23,628 bases of DNA. Source: DAOTWP01 sp034435675. Lineage in GTDB: Bacteria; Chloroflexota; Anaerolineae; Aggregatilineales; Phototrophicaceae. The stretch lies in contig DAOTWP010000261.1 in the NCBI GenBank assembly GCA_034435675.1, positions 1 through 23,628 of the forward strand, read 5' to 3'. The notes under the pieces were generated by a model. The model saw only the letters and a list, made by a program, of their open reading frames with translations, was not told the origin of the DNA and ran no database searches. Positions within the stretch are counted from its first letter, which is position 1. The number at the start of each line of letters is the position of its first letter. A program made the translations under genes and the position numbers. This document shows positions 7,984 through 15,554 of the stretch, one piece after another.

Positions 7984-8346
7984 TCACGGCAGGAATTGTT
8001 TGATGTAATCGAAGAATTCTTCGAGCCTGACGGGTTTAGCGCAATAACCATCGAAGCCTGATGCGAGCATCTTTTCACGGTCACCGACCATTGCGCTGGC
8101 GGTCAGGGCGACGATGCGCGTATGCGCCAGGTCGGGGTTGGCGCGGATAATGGTGGTCGCGCTGATGCCGTCCATTTCGGGCATGCGAATGTCCATCAGG
8201 ATCAGGTGTGGGCGCAGGGAATGAGCGAGTAACAGCCCGTCCAGGGCATTGTCTGCACTGACGACGTTATAGCCCTTGAAGCGTAAGAAGTCCTCAACAA
8301 AGCGTACATGCGCAGGCGTGTCATCAATCAGGAGAATGGTGTGCAT
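7984..8346 (-). CDS. Single-domain response regulator, DivK/CheY-like
   Basis: The 120-residue protein is a bare receiver with no output domain. The acidic pair is Asp8-Asp9, the phosphoacceptor is Asp52 in LILMDIRMPEMDG, the switch Thr is 82 in ALTAS, and the conserved Lys is 104 in AKPV. The segment LTASAMVGDREKMLASGFDGYCAKPV is typical of DivK-type receivers, which act as phosphoryl shuttles or allosteric partners of kinases. ATG 8346 has a good ribosome site (AAGGAGC) a few bases upstream. It sits 14 bases downstream of the receiver-kinase gene and 22 bases upstream of the membrane kinase gene, so it probably links the two. A role as a diffusible relay intermediate is inferred from context. 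Confidence 0.93.
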   Translation of the reverse strand: MHTILLIDDTPAHVRFVEDFLRFKGYNVVSADNALDGLLLAHSLRPHLILMDIRMPEMDGISATTIIRANPDLAHTRIVALTASAMVGDREKMLASGFDGYCAKPVRLEEFFDYIKQFLP

Positions 8347-8360
8347 GGGCGCTCCTTGGA

Positions 8361-9497
8361 TCAGGCAATATGGTGGTGCTGTGGCAGGAAGAACGCGAAT
8401 GTAGAACCCCGGTTAAGCTGGCTGGTAAACCACAGCTCACCACCATGCAGGCGAATCAGGCGCTGCGACAACGCCAGCCCCAGTCCGACGCCTTCGGAAG
8501 TTGTTCCCAGGCGGTCAAATTCTTTGAAGACACGTTCAAAATCAGCTTCGGCGATGCCAATGCCCAGATCGGTCACTTCGACGACGATGCCGGTTTTAGG
8601 CAGCACCAGCATGGGTGGATAGTGCTGGAGAGGTAGGGTGTAGCTGGTGTTTGCCAGATCGTAGCACTGCACGCTGATGGGGCGACCTTCGAGTGAGTAT
8701 TTGATCGCGTTGGTCAACAGGTTGAGCAGGACCTGCACAATCATGGCGCGGTCTGCGGTGCAGGTTACCGCAGGTACGGGGGCGATTTCCAGTTGTGACT
8801 GGTGCTCGGCTGCAAGCGGGTAGGCAATATGCGCGGCATCGTGAATCAGGATGTCGAGTTCGCAGGGTTCGACGTGTAATTCGAGTTGTCCCGACTCCAT
8901 GCGGTAGTAACTCATGGTGTCGGTTGCCAGTTTCTCAATATGCGCCAGCGCGATTTTGACACGCTGCCACATACCCTGCAAGCGTTCGTCATCCGTGACG
9001 AGTCTGCGCTGCAAGGTTTCCAGATTCAAGCCGAGCGAAGTTATTGGCGAACGGATGTCGTGGGCAATGCCGGACATAAAGCGCAGGCGCTGCTCGACCA
9101 TGCGCTCTTTTTCGAGGTAGAGCTGGCGCATGCGCAGCAGGGACCGGACGCGCAAAATCAGTTCGGTGACATCTACGGGCTTGCTCAGAAAGTCGTCGGT
9201 GCCGGCTTCAAGGGCGGCGATACGATCCTTAACATCGGTCAGTGCCGTGACCATCACGACCGGGATCATGCGGTATTCCGGGTGGCTTTTAATGCGTCGG
9301 CAGACTTCGAATCCGTCCATCAGGGGCATCATGATGTCGAGCAGCACGAGATCGGGCGTGGCTTGTTCAAAGATTTCCAGTGCTTCGGCGCCGCTGCGCG
9401 CCGTCAGAATGCGGTAAGGCTCGGCAAGCAGCATGCCTTCAAGAATACGGATATTGCGCGGTTCATCATCGACGATTAAGACCTGTTGCTGGCTCAC
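8361..9497 (-). CDS. Receiver-histidine kinase hybrid (REC-HisKA-HATPase)
   Basis: The 378-residue soluble protein begins with a receiver (about 3-120: Asp10-Asp11, phosphoacceptor Asp54 in LLDIMMPLMDG, Thr84, Lys106), then a short coiled helix (about 122-137), a HisKA domain with His146 in AHDIRSP, and an ATPase domain (Asn259, Asn263, DLGIG 310-314, GVGLG 336-340). There is no PAS domain or membrane segment, so its input is probably phosphorylation of its own receiver by another kinase. I chose GTG 9497 because it overlaps the upstream TGA as GTGA (9497-9494), has AGGAAC about 8 bases upstream, and starts right before the receiver. An ATG at 9536 would add 13 residues and overlap the upstream gene by 43 bases. 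Translation is probably coupled to the OmpR-type regulator gene. Confidence 0.9.
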   Translation of the reverse strand: MSQQQVLIVDDEPRNIRILEGMLLAEPYRILTARSGAEALEIFEQATPDLVLLDIMMPLMDGFEVCRRIKSHPEYRMIPVVMVTALTDVKDRIAALEAGTDDFLSKPVDVTELILRVRSLLRMRQLYLEKERMVEQRLRFMSGIAHDIRSPITSLGLNLETLQRRLVTDDERLQGMWQRVKIALAHIEKLATDTMSYYRMESGQLELHVEPCELDILIHDAAHIAYPLAAEHQSQLEIAPVPAVTCTADRAMIVQVLLNLLTNAIKYSLEGRPISVQCYDLANTSYTLPLQHYPPMLVLPKTGIVVEVTDLGIGIAEADFERVFKEFDRLGTTSEGVGLGLALSQRLIRLHGGELWFTSQLNRGSTFAFFLPQHHHIA

Positions 9498-10324
9498 TGG
9501 TCTGTTCCTGACTCCAATATATAACCGCGTCCCCATTGATTAGCGAGGCGCACATCACAGTCTACAAGTTGCAGCTTGGCATTGAGGTTGCTGAGGTGCG
9601 AGGAAAGCATGCGCCGTGCTTCATTGCGCGGGACATGGACGCCCTGCAAATGCAAGACAAGTTCTTCCAGCGTCACGACGCGCCTGCCAGCCTGGATAGT
9701 GTACAGCAGCAGATCAAATTCTGTACGGGTCAGGTCAAGGCGGGTGCCCCGACAAAAAGCGGCAGCTTGATCGGGCACAAGCTGCAACGTACCAATTCTT
9801 ATCTCCTGCGGCTCATGCAGGGTTTCCGGGATGGTCGTGTCGCGCTGTGGGGGTGTGGTGTTTTCCGGCTGGGGTGGGCGCAGCGTGGGGTCAATGGTTT
9901 CCAGGTTTTGCAGCCCGGAATAGAGCATGTTCATGAGCAGCTTCTTTTGGTGGTTAGCCTGGCGCAGCGCGGCAGCTTCGCGCATGCTGGCGCTGAGCTG
10001 GTCGCCGTCAAAAGGCTTGAGCAGGTAATGTGCCGCCCCCTGGCGCATCGCCTCGACAGCAATTTGCACGGCGCTTTCGCCGGTGAGCAGTACCACAACT
10101 ATGTCCGGGTATTTGGCGCGTACATGCCGCAGCAGGGTCAGACCGTCAAGGTTGGGCATGTGGATGTCGCTGAGCAGCACATCAATGCGCATGTCCTGTT
10201 CCAACAGGGACAGGGCGGTAGCGCCATCGCCTGCACCAAAGACTTCGTAACCTTCGTCACGCAGCAGATCACAAACTGAACTGCAGACGATTTCATCATC
10301 ATCCACTACGAGTATGCGCGTCAT
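9494..10324 (-). CDS. OmpR-type DNA-binding response regulator with long linker
   Basis: The 276-residue protein has an N-terminal receiver (1-118: Asp8-Asp9-Asp10, phosphoacceptor Asp53 in LSDIHMPNLDG, Thr81, Lys103 in LLKPF) and a C-terminal winged-helix domain (about 175-272) with the OmpR-type RLDLTRTEFDLL segment and a final GRGYILE beta hairpin. Between them lies an unusually long linker (about 119-174) with a short helix and a Pro/Thr-rich stretch (149-165). OmpR-family linkers are usually much shorter. This is the only protein in the signalling block with a DNA-binding output domain. It heads the minus-strand operon and is transcribed away from the 1216-residue kinase gene across a 287-base spacer that contains repeated GTAAT boxes. 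Autoregulation and control of the divergent operon are plausible but inferred. Confidence 0.93.
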   Translation of the reverse strand: MTRILVVDDDEIVCSSVCDLLRDEGYEVFGAGDGATALSLLEQDMRIDVLLSDIHMPNLDGLTLLRHVRAKYPDIVVVLLTGESAVQIAVEAMRQGAAHYLLKPFDGDQLSASMREAAALRQANHQKKLLMNMLYSGLQNLETIDPTLRPPQPENTTPPQRDTTIPETLHEPQEIRIGTLQLVPDQAAAFCRGTRLDLTRTEFDLLLYTIQAGRRVVTLEELVLHLQGVHVPRNEARRMLSSHLSNLNAKLQLVDCDVRLANQWGRGYILESGTDQ

Positions 10325-10363
10325 GTACTTGCCCGGTCTTTTGACCAGTTATTTGCTCTAATT

Positions 10364-10391
10364 GTAATGATACACCTATTGATGTAATGAT
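10364..10391 (+). repeat. Direct repeat GTAATGAT, 20-bp period
   Basis: Identical octamers occur at 10364-10371 and 10384-10391, 20 bases apart (two helical turns), about 40-67 bases upstream of the OmpR-type regulator start. OmpR-family dimers bind direct repeats, so this is a candidate autoregulatory site. Confidence 0.5.
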
Positions 10392-10527
10392 CCGGGCTTT
10401 AGGCTTTGCGATTTTCATGAAAAATCTGCGAAAAGTCTGTGATCTTGTCGTACTAAAGCTGTGAAGCTTCTGTGTAATTTCTGGAATAAGTCTGGGTGGT
10501 TTATTTGTCATCGCATGTGGCAATGAC

Positions 10528-10545
10528 GTAATACAGTGTAATCAA
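10528..10545 (+). repeat. Direct repeat GTAAT, 10-bp period
   Basis: GTAATACA begins at 10528 and GTAATCAA at 10538, one helical turn apart, about 70-85 bases upstream of the kinase start at 10612. A further single GTAAT lies at 10474. All copies point the same way as the pair at 10364-10391. Confidence 0.45.
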
Positions 10546-10599
10546 TCATTGGTCTGTGTCCAGCCTGTATCTGCAAAGATTGGGCGGTTGAGCAGGGTT

Positions 10600-10606
10600 G
10601 AGGGGG
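10600..10606 (+). promoter_or_regulatory. Ribosome binding site that fixes the kinase start at 10612
   Basis: GAGGGGG ends five bases before ATG 10612. An in-frame TTG at 10549 would add 21 residues but lacks such a site and lies close to the repeated GTAAT elements. Confidence 0.6.
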
Positions 10607-10611
10607 TCCTC

Positions 10612-13600
10612 ATGTTAGAGCAGCATACATCGTTATTGCAGCACAATGGATTTGCGGAATCATCACTGGAAGAACTGCGCGGGCTGCAAATCGCCATTGA
10701 CCAGTTCGCGATTGTGGCAGTGACTGATCAGCGTGGCATTATTCTGGATGTCAATGAGCGTTTCTGTGAGATTTCGCAGTATTCACGTGAGGAGTTGATC
10801 GGGCAGGACCACCGGATGATCAATTCCGGCTACCATTCCAAGACCTTTATGCGTGATCTGTGGACGACGATTGCCGGTGGGCAAATCTGGAACGGGGTGG
10901 TGCGCAACCGCGCCAAAGATGGCAGCTTTTATTGGGTGGATACGACCATTGTCCCGCAGCTTAATGAGCACGGCAAGCCGTCTCGCTATATTGCAGTGCG
11001 GCGTGATGTGACGGCGCAGAAGCAGGCGGAGACCCGGTTGAGCGAGTATGCGCGGGAACTGGAGACGGTTGCTAAAGTCAGTGCTGAAGCCGCGACGAAT
11101 CTGGACACAGAAGCGGTCCTGTGGTCGGCGGCGAATCTGGTTAAGGAGACGTTTGGGCGCTATCACGCGCACATTTACCTGCTGGACGACGCAGGCGAAA
11201 TGCTGGTGCTGGCTGCCGCCTCTGGCGAGGTGGGCAAGCAGCAGGTGGCAGCGGGGCATCGCATTCCGTTGAACCGGGAGAGCAGCCTTGTGGCGCGTGC
11301 AGCCCGGACTCGCCGGGGGTTTTACGTCAATGATGTTAACAGCGAAGCCGGCTTTATGCCTAATCCGCTGCTGCCGGACACCTGCGCGGAACTGGCAGTA
11401 CCGATGCTGGTGGGGGACACACTGATCGGTGTGCTGGATGTACAGGATGATGAAACCGGTGCGTTTTCGGACATGGCGATGCAGGCGAAATCCGCGCTGG
11501 CGAACCAACTGGCAGTTGCCATTCAGAATACACGCTTTTTCCAGGAGGCACGCGAACAAGAGTTGTTCCTGCTGCAAGTGCTGGACAGCCTGCCGGTGCG
11601 CGTGTTTTGGAAAGATAACGACCTCAATTATATGGGCTGCAACCGCTTGTTTGCGCAGGACGCGGGCAAGGAAACGCCGGAGGATTTGATCGGTGGCAGT
11701 GATTACGACTTCTTCCCCGCCAATGCCGACTTGTACCGGGCAGATGACCGTGCGGTAATTGACAGCGGCGCGAGCAAGCTGCTGATCGAGGAACCCCAGG
11801 TGACGCCAGATGGCAGCGAAATCTGGCTGAGCACCAGCAAGGTGGTGCTGCGTGACCTGGAAGGCAATGTGACGGGCATCCTGGGGGCGTATCAGGACAT
11901 TACTGCGCGCAAGCAGGCGGAAAAGCAGAATGATGCATCACGCAAGCGCAGCGAAATGCTCGCGGACGTGAACGCGGCGTTCAGCAAGGCGCAGGACGAG
12001 CAGGAAACTCTGGCGGCAGTCGCCACGCTGATGGAACGTTACAACGTGAGCATGTCAACGCTGGGGTATTTCGAGAATGCGCAGGACAGCGTGCCACAGG
12101 GCTTCGAACTGGTGGCAGCGCGCAGCGGCGATGGACAGGTTTTGCCGCTGACAGTCTTCCCCAAAACATGGCTGACTGTGGCTGAGTATCCGCTAATTGA
12201 GCATTTCGTCGCACAGTCCAGTGCGCCGATGGTTGTGAGCGATGCCTTTAGTGATCCACGCTTCGATGAGGTGATCCGAGACTTCCTGCGCACATCACAA
12301 ATCAGCGCGTTTATTGCGCTGCCCCTGTACAGCGCCGGGGAGTGGGTGGGGTCAATGACGTTTGCCTGGGACTGCCCACAGAACTTTGACGCCGATTTGG
12401 TCAGTGTGCTGGCAGAAGTTATGCCGACGACCACTGCAGTGGTTGCCCGCCGCCGGGCACAGCTGGCAGAAGAGATCGCGCATCGCCGCAGCGAAATGTT
12501 TGCCGAAGTGAATGCCGCGTTCAGCAAGGCGCAGGATGAGCCGGAAATTCTGGCAGCGGTCGCCACGCTGATGGAGCGTTACGGGGTCACGCTTTCGACG
12601 CTTGGCTATTTTGAAAACGACACGGATGCATACAGAATAATGGCAGCCCGCAGTGGTGATGGGCAGTTCCTGCCAATGAGTGTGTTTCCCTCCGCCCTGT
12701 TGACGGCATCAGAATATCCGCTGTTGAACTTGGTTGTTCGCCAGCCGAATCAACTGCTGATTGCCGGTGATACTGTCAAGGATCTGGCATTTGATATGGC
12801 GAGTGTACAGATTATGCAAGCGCTGGGCACACTCGCCATGATTGCGCTGCCGCTATATCACGCTGGAGAGTGGTTGGGCACGTTGACCTTTACCTGGGAC
12901 AGCCCACAGCATTTTGACGCGGACCTGGTTAGTGTGATGGCGGAACTCATGCCCACTGCTACCGCAGTGGTTGCCCGCCGCCGAGCGCAGCTTGACCAGC
13001 AGGCGGCGACCGCTGCCAGCGAGCGTCGCGCACGCGATCTGGCAACAGTCGCCACAATCAGCAGCACTGTGACGACACAGCTTGACCTGGATGCGATGCT
13101 GCAACAGGTGGTTGATCTGACGAAGTTGGACTTTGGTCTGTATCATGCGCACGTTTATCTGCTGGATGAAGACGGGACCAACCTTGTGCTGGCAGCCGGG
13201 GCAGGTGACGTAGGGCAGAAGATGCGGGCGCATGGGCACCAAATTCCGGTGAACCGCGAGATCAGTCTGGTTGCCCGCACCGCCCGCGAACGCCGTGGTG
13301 TGATCGTCAACGATGTGACGCAGGAAGCGGGCTTTATGCCCAACGCCATGCTGCCCAACACCCGCGCGGAAATGGCAGTGCCGATGCTGGTCGGCGCGGA
13401 ACTCGTTGGGGTGCTGGATGTGCAGTCTGAGGTGACCCAGCGGTTTACGGCGGATGACGTGAACATCTATACCACGCTTGCCGGGCAGATCGCTGCGGCG
13501 GTCAAGAACGCCAATGCTTATGAATTCCAGCGCCAGACGGCTGAGCGCCTGCGTGAAATTGACCGGCTGAAATCCGAATTTCTGGCGAACATGAGCCACG

Positions 13601-14262
13601 AACTGCGCACGCCGCTGAACTCGATCATTGGCTACTCGCAGGTGCTGCTCAACGGCGGTGATGGCGACTTGTCGGAAGAAGCACTGCTGGACGTGGACGA
13701 CATCCACAGCAGCGGGCAGCACCTGCTGTCCATCATCAACGACATTCTTGACCTTGCCAAAATCGAGGCAGGGCAGATGCAGATGCATCTGGAAATGGTC
13801 AATCTGGAGCACGTGGTGGAAGACGCCGTGCGCACCAGCCAGATTCTGGTCAAGGAAAAACCCGTAGAACTACGTCTGGAAGTGGACAGCCGGATCCGCC
13901 CAGTTACTGCTGACCGACTGCGGCTGCGGCAGGTGGTGCTGAACCTGATCAGCAATGCCGTGAAGTTTACTGAAGCCGGCTCCGTGACAGTGCATCTCGG
14001 TATGGAGAACCCGGACGAGGTTTATGTGCGGATTGTGGATACCGGAGTGGGCATCAAGCCGGAACATCTGGCACTGATCTTTGAGCAGTTCCAGCAGGTA
14101 GACGGGTCTTCTACCCGGCGGATTGGCGGCACCGGGCTGGGACTGACGATTACGCGCCATCTGATCCACATGCATGGCGGCGACATCCATGTCGAAAGCG
14201 CGTTTGGCGCGGGATCTACCTTCTGGTTTACCGTGCCAGTGAGCAGTGAGGCGCTGCCCTGA
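10612..14262 (+). CDS. Soluble multi-sensor histidine kinase (PAS-GAF-PAS-GAF-GAF-GAF-HisKA-HATPase)
   Basis: The 1216-residue protein has no membrane segment, so it senses cytoplasmic signals. Order: PAS (about 25-136), GAF (150-310), PAS (317-436), two GAF-like domains that are duplicates of each other (447-615 and 627-795), a fourth GAF (805-970) that closely resembles the first, then HisKA with His996 in SHELRTP and an ATPase domain (Asn1111, Asn1115, DTGVG 1143-1147, GTGLG 1173-1177). The GAF domains share YHAH-x-YLLD and EAGFMPN segments, and I see no Cys at the usual bilin position. Start ATG 10612 is set by GAGGGGG just upstream. It heads an operon with a single receiver and a degenerate receiver. 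It lacks its own receiver, so the receiver at 14365 is its likely acceptor. Ligands are unknown. Confidence 0.93.
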   Translation: MLEQHTSLLQHNGFAESSLEELRGLQIAIDQFAIVAVTDQRGIILDVNERFCEISQYSREELIGQDHRMINSGYHSKTFMRDLWTTIAGGQIWNGVVRNRAKDGSFYWVDTTIVPQLNEHGKPSRYIAVRRDVTAQKQAETRLSEYARELETVAKVSAEAATNLDTEAVLWSAANLVKETFGRYHAHIYLLDDAGEMLVLAAASGEVGKQQVAAGHRIPLNRESSLVARAARTRRGFYVNDVNSEAGFMPNPLLPDTCAELAVPMLVGDTLIGVLDVQDDETGAFSDMAMQAKSALANQLAVAIQNTRFFQEAREQELFLLQVLDSLPVRVFWKDNDLNYMGCNRLFAQDAGKETPEDLIGGSDYDFFPANADLYRADDRAVIDSGASKLLIEEPQVTPDGSEIWLSTSKVVLRDLEGNVTGILGAYQDITARKQAEKQNDASRKRSEMLADVNAAFSKAQDEQETLAAVATLMERYNVSMSTLGYFENAQDSVPQGFELVAARSGDGQVLPLTVFPKTWLTVAEYPLIEHFVAQSSAPMVVSDAFSDPRFDEVIRDFLRTSQISAFIALPLYSAGEWVGSMTFAWDCPQNFDADLVSVLAEVMPTTTAVVARRRAQLAEEIAHRRSEMFAEVNAAFSKAQDEPEILAAVATLMERYGVTLSTLGYFENDTDAYRIMAARSGDGQFLPMSVFPSALLTASEYPLLNLVVRQPNQLLIAGDTVKDLAFDMASVQIMQALGTLAMIALPLYHAGEWLGTLTFTWDSPQHFDADLVSVMAELMPTATAVVARRRAQLDQQAATAASERRARDLATVATISSTVTTQLDLDAMLQQVVDLTKLDFGLYHAHVYLLDEDGTNLVLAAGAGDVGQKMRAHGHQIPVNREISLVARTARERRGVIVNDVTQEAGFMPNAMLPNTRAEMAVPMLVGAELVGVLDVQSEVTQRFTADDVNIYTTLAGQIAAAVKNANAYEFQRQTAERLREIDRLKSEFLANMSHELRTPLNSIIGYSQVLLNGGDGDLSEEALLDVDDIHSSGQHLLSIINDILDLAKIEAGQMQMHLEMVNLEHVVEDAVRTSQILVKEKPVELRLEVDSRIRPVTADRLRLRQVVLNLISNAVKFTEAGSVTVHLGMENPDEVYVRIVDTGVGIKPEHLALIFEQFQQVDGSSTRRIGGTGLGLTITRHLIHMHGGDIHVESAFGAGSTFWFTVPVSSEALP
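11950..12996 (+). repeat. Tandem duplicated GAF-like modules inside the kinase gene
   Basis: Two consecutive modules of 180 codons (540 bp offset) are clearly homologous. RSEML/F-A-x-VNAAFSKAQDE begins both, followed by ATLMERY, STLGYFEN, AARSGDGQ-x-LP and a shared end VARRRAQL. At DNA level GCGTTCAGCAAGGCGCAGGA is identical at 11977 and 12517. The first copy is a few residues longer in the middle. Confidence 0.85.
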
Positions 14263-14266
14263 ATTT

Positions 14267-14325
14267 CCCGCCTATCGCGGGTGCGGTGAACGGGGCAATC
14301 TCCTGTTCACCGCCGCACAATTTTT
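14267..14325 (+). terminator. Stem-loops with T-tract between kinase and receiver genes (partial terminator or attenuator)
   Basis: A short hairpin CCCGC/GCGGG (14267-14281) touches a long one: GCGGTGAACGGG (14284-14295 region) pairs with CCTGTTCACCGC (14302-14313) through a seven-base loop, with one G-U pair. The stem can be extended by GTGCGG with CCGCAC if two bases bulge, which brings the stem to two bases before the TTTTT at 14321-14325. It starts 4 bases after the kinase stop. The receiver gene begins 39 bases after the T-tract with no obvious promoter, so read-through must supply it. Confidence 0.65.
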
Positions 14326-14364
14326 GTGATCGCCCGGATACCAATTGTAAAGAGACTAGCGACA

Positions 14365-14805
14365 ATGAAAGCACGCATTCTGTATATCGAAGACGAACCT
14401 CGCAACATGCGCGTTGTGCGCAAGTTTCTGGCGATGGCGGGGTATGAAATGCTTGAAGCCGTGGACGGTTTGAGCGGCGTGGCACTAGCAGCACGCGAGC
14501 AGCCTGACCTGATTCTGATGGACATCAACCTGCCGGACATCAACGGCATGGAAGCAACTGCGCGGTTGAAGGCAGTGCCGGAACTGCGCCGGATTCCAGT
14601 GATTGCGCTGACCGCCAACGCGATGTACGGTGACCGAGAGCGCTTTCTGGCGGCGGGCTGCGACGGGTACATCTCCAAGCCAATTCTCTATAACGAACTC
14701 ATTCGCACGATTGAGCGTTTTCTGAACAGCACACAGGGTGCGCCCGCGTCGAGACCGTCGGCTGCATCCGATACCACTATCCAACGAGGAGACTTTGCAC
14801 AATGA
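14365..14805 (+). CDS. Single-domain response regulator, DivK-like
   Basis: The 146-residue protein is a receiver with Glu9-Asp10 as acidic pocket, phosphoacceptor Asp53 in LILMDINLPDINGMEA, Thr83 in ALTAN and Lys105 in ISKPI. The segment LTANAMYGDRERFLAAGCDGYISKP closely resembles that of the receiver at 7984-8346, so the two may be paralogues. A polar tail of about 25 residues follows the last helix and carries no domain. I chose ATG 14365 because the receiver fold begins there; a GTG at 14326 would overlap the T-tract of the upstream hairpin and add 13 residues with no family match. The stop overlaps the next start as ATGA. It is the probable acceptor for the upstream PAS/GAF kinase. Confidence 0.92.
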   Translation: MKARILYIEDEPRNMRVVRKFLAMAGYEMLEAVDGLSGVALAAREQPDLILMDINLPDINGMEATARLKAVPELRRIPVIALTANAMYGDRERFLAAGCDGYISKPILYNELIRTIERFLNSTQGAPASRPSAASDTTIQRGDFAQ

Positions 14806-15191
14806 GCAGTGTACTGATTATCGACCACAGCCGTGACTGTGCGCGGTTGGCGCACAAGCTGCTGGAGCGCGCCGGGCATGGCGTGACTGTTACGGAGGGC
14901 GCCAGCGCCGGGTTGAAAGCGATGCGCGAGACCAAAGCGGATCTGGTGCTGCTGAACCTGGAACTGCCTGCCGCAGAACCCAGCGACTATGTGCGTGCGC
15001 TGCGCCAGCAGGCACCGCTTAAAGATGTCGCCGTGATCGGCTATCTGGCGTTTCCGCATGAAGCTGCCGAGCTACTGGCTATGGAAGTGGGCTGTGATGG
15101 CGTGATCGTGAAACCGATTGATACGCGCATGTTTGCGAGCCAGATCGAGGCGTATCTGCGGACGGCACGCTACCGGTTGCAACTGAATTAG
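14802..15191 (+). CDS. Degenerate (pseudo-)receiver protein
   Basis: The 129-residue protein keeps the length and pattern of a receiver, but key residues are changed. The pocket Asp8 is present, while the phosphoacceptor position is Asn52 (LVLLNLELP) and the switch Thr/Ser position appears to be Leu82 (VIGYLAF). The conserved Lys104 in VKPID remains. Such pseudo-receivers cannot use the normal aspartyl phosphate and usually act by constant protein contacts. The reading frame is intact and shares an ATGA overlap with the upstream normal receiver, so the two are probably made at similar levels by translational coupling. It may compete with, dock to, or bridge the kinase and the intact receiver; this is an inference. 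No output domain is present. Confidence 0.88.
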   Translation: MSSVLIIDHSRDCARLAHKLLERAGHGVTVTEGASAGLKAMRETKADLVLLNLELPAAEPSDYVRALRQQAPLKDVAVIGYLAFPHEAAELLAMEVGCDGVIVKPIDTRMFASQIEAYLRTARYRLQLN

Positions 15192-15280
15192 CGCTCGGCA
15201 GTGCCTGGCAGTTTGCGCATGCGCTTCTGGTTGCTATAGCCGAAAATCGCTGCTGCCGGGTACCAGCCACCAGGTGTGTG

Positions 15281-15322
15281 GTCTGTAGCCCAACAGACGT
15301 AAAGACGTGCCCGCAGTCTGTT
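15281..15322. repeat. Mutually exclusive inverted repeats (GTCTGT / ACAGAC / GTCTGT)
   Basis: The middle element ACAGAC (15293-15298) can pair with GTCTGT at 15281-15286 (six-base loop) or, as AACAGAC (15292-15298), with GTCTGTT at 15316-15322. The two stems exclude each other. Confidence 0.6.
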
Positions 15323-15343
15323 CCTCTACGCGAAGTCTCTTTC

Positions 15344-15362
15344 CGCCACTTGCCCTGTGGCG
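15344..15362. repeat. Perfect 6-bp stem-loop in the 15.2-15.6 kb spacer
   Basis: CGCCAC at 15344-15349 pairs with GTGGCG at 15357-15362 around a seven-base loop. It has no adjacent T-tract on either strand. Confidence 0.55.
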
Positions 15363-15554
15363 TTTGTGAGGGTGTCCGCTAGCGCTGCGTTCCCGGCGCT
15401 TTTCAGCGTGCGGCGTCAGGCTGCGCTTGCCGGGCATCCGTTCTGTTCACGTTTCTAAGTAATACATCTCTTTTTTCAACCCTTTCCTGGGTTTACGGGT
15501 AGCTACTTAAGCCACCAGCCGAATTCGATCCACGCGAGCGGTTCGCAAGGCTGC

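Larger units (their letters stand above)
10325..10611. promoter_or_regulatory. Divergent promoter region of two signalling operons
   Basis: This 287-base spacer separates the start codons of the OmpR-type regulator (-) and the PAS/GAF kinase (+). It is visibly more AT-rich than the genes around it. I found no convincing -35/-10 pair on either strand; TTGTCA (10505-10510) with TAATAC 18 bases later is the best plus-strand candidate and is weak. Other structure includes five same-orientation GTAAT copies, a small palindrome AAGCT-GTGA-AGCTT (10456-10469), and a dyad GTCAT/ATGAC (10506-10526). Confidence 0.6.

Noticed and set aside
8082..8084. GTG at 8084 as the start of the membrane PAS kinase
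   Set aside because: It would put 41 residues inside the upstream receiver gene; ATG 7961 has a ribosome site and starts just after that gene.
11059..13521. Bilin-binding (phytochrome-like) GAF domains
   Set aside because: No conserved chromophore Cys or PHY domain is visible; the GAFs look like general ligand-binding types.
12853..13812. Open frame of 319 codons antisense to the PAS/GAF kinase
   Set aside because: Composition is that of an antisense shadow; the plus strand has well-conserved GAF and HisKA domains there.
15234..15437. 67-codon minus-strand frame in the hairpin-rich spacer
   Set aside because: A stop lies three codons upstream of its ATG, no ribosome site is seen, and the product is basic and low in complexity. 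Kept only as part of a non-coding observation.
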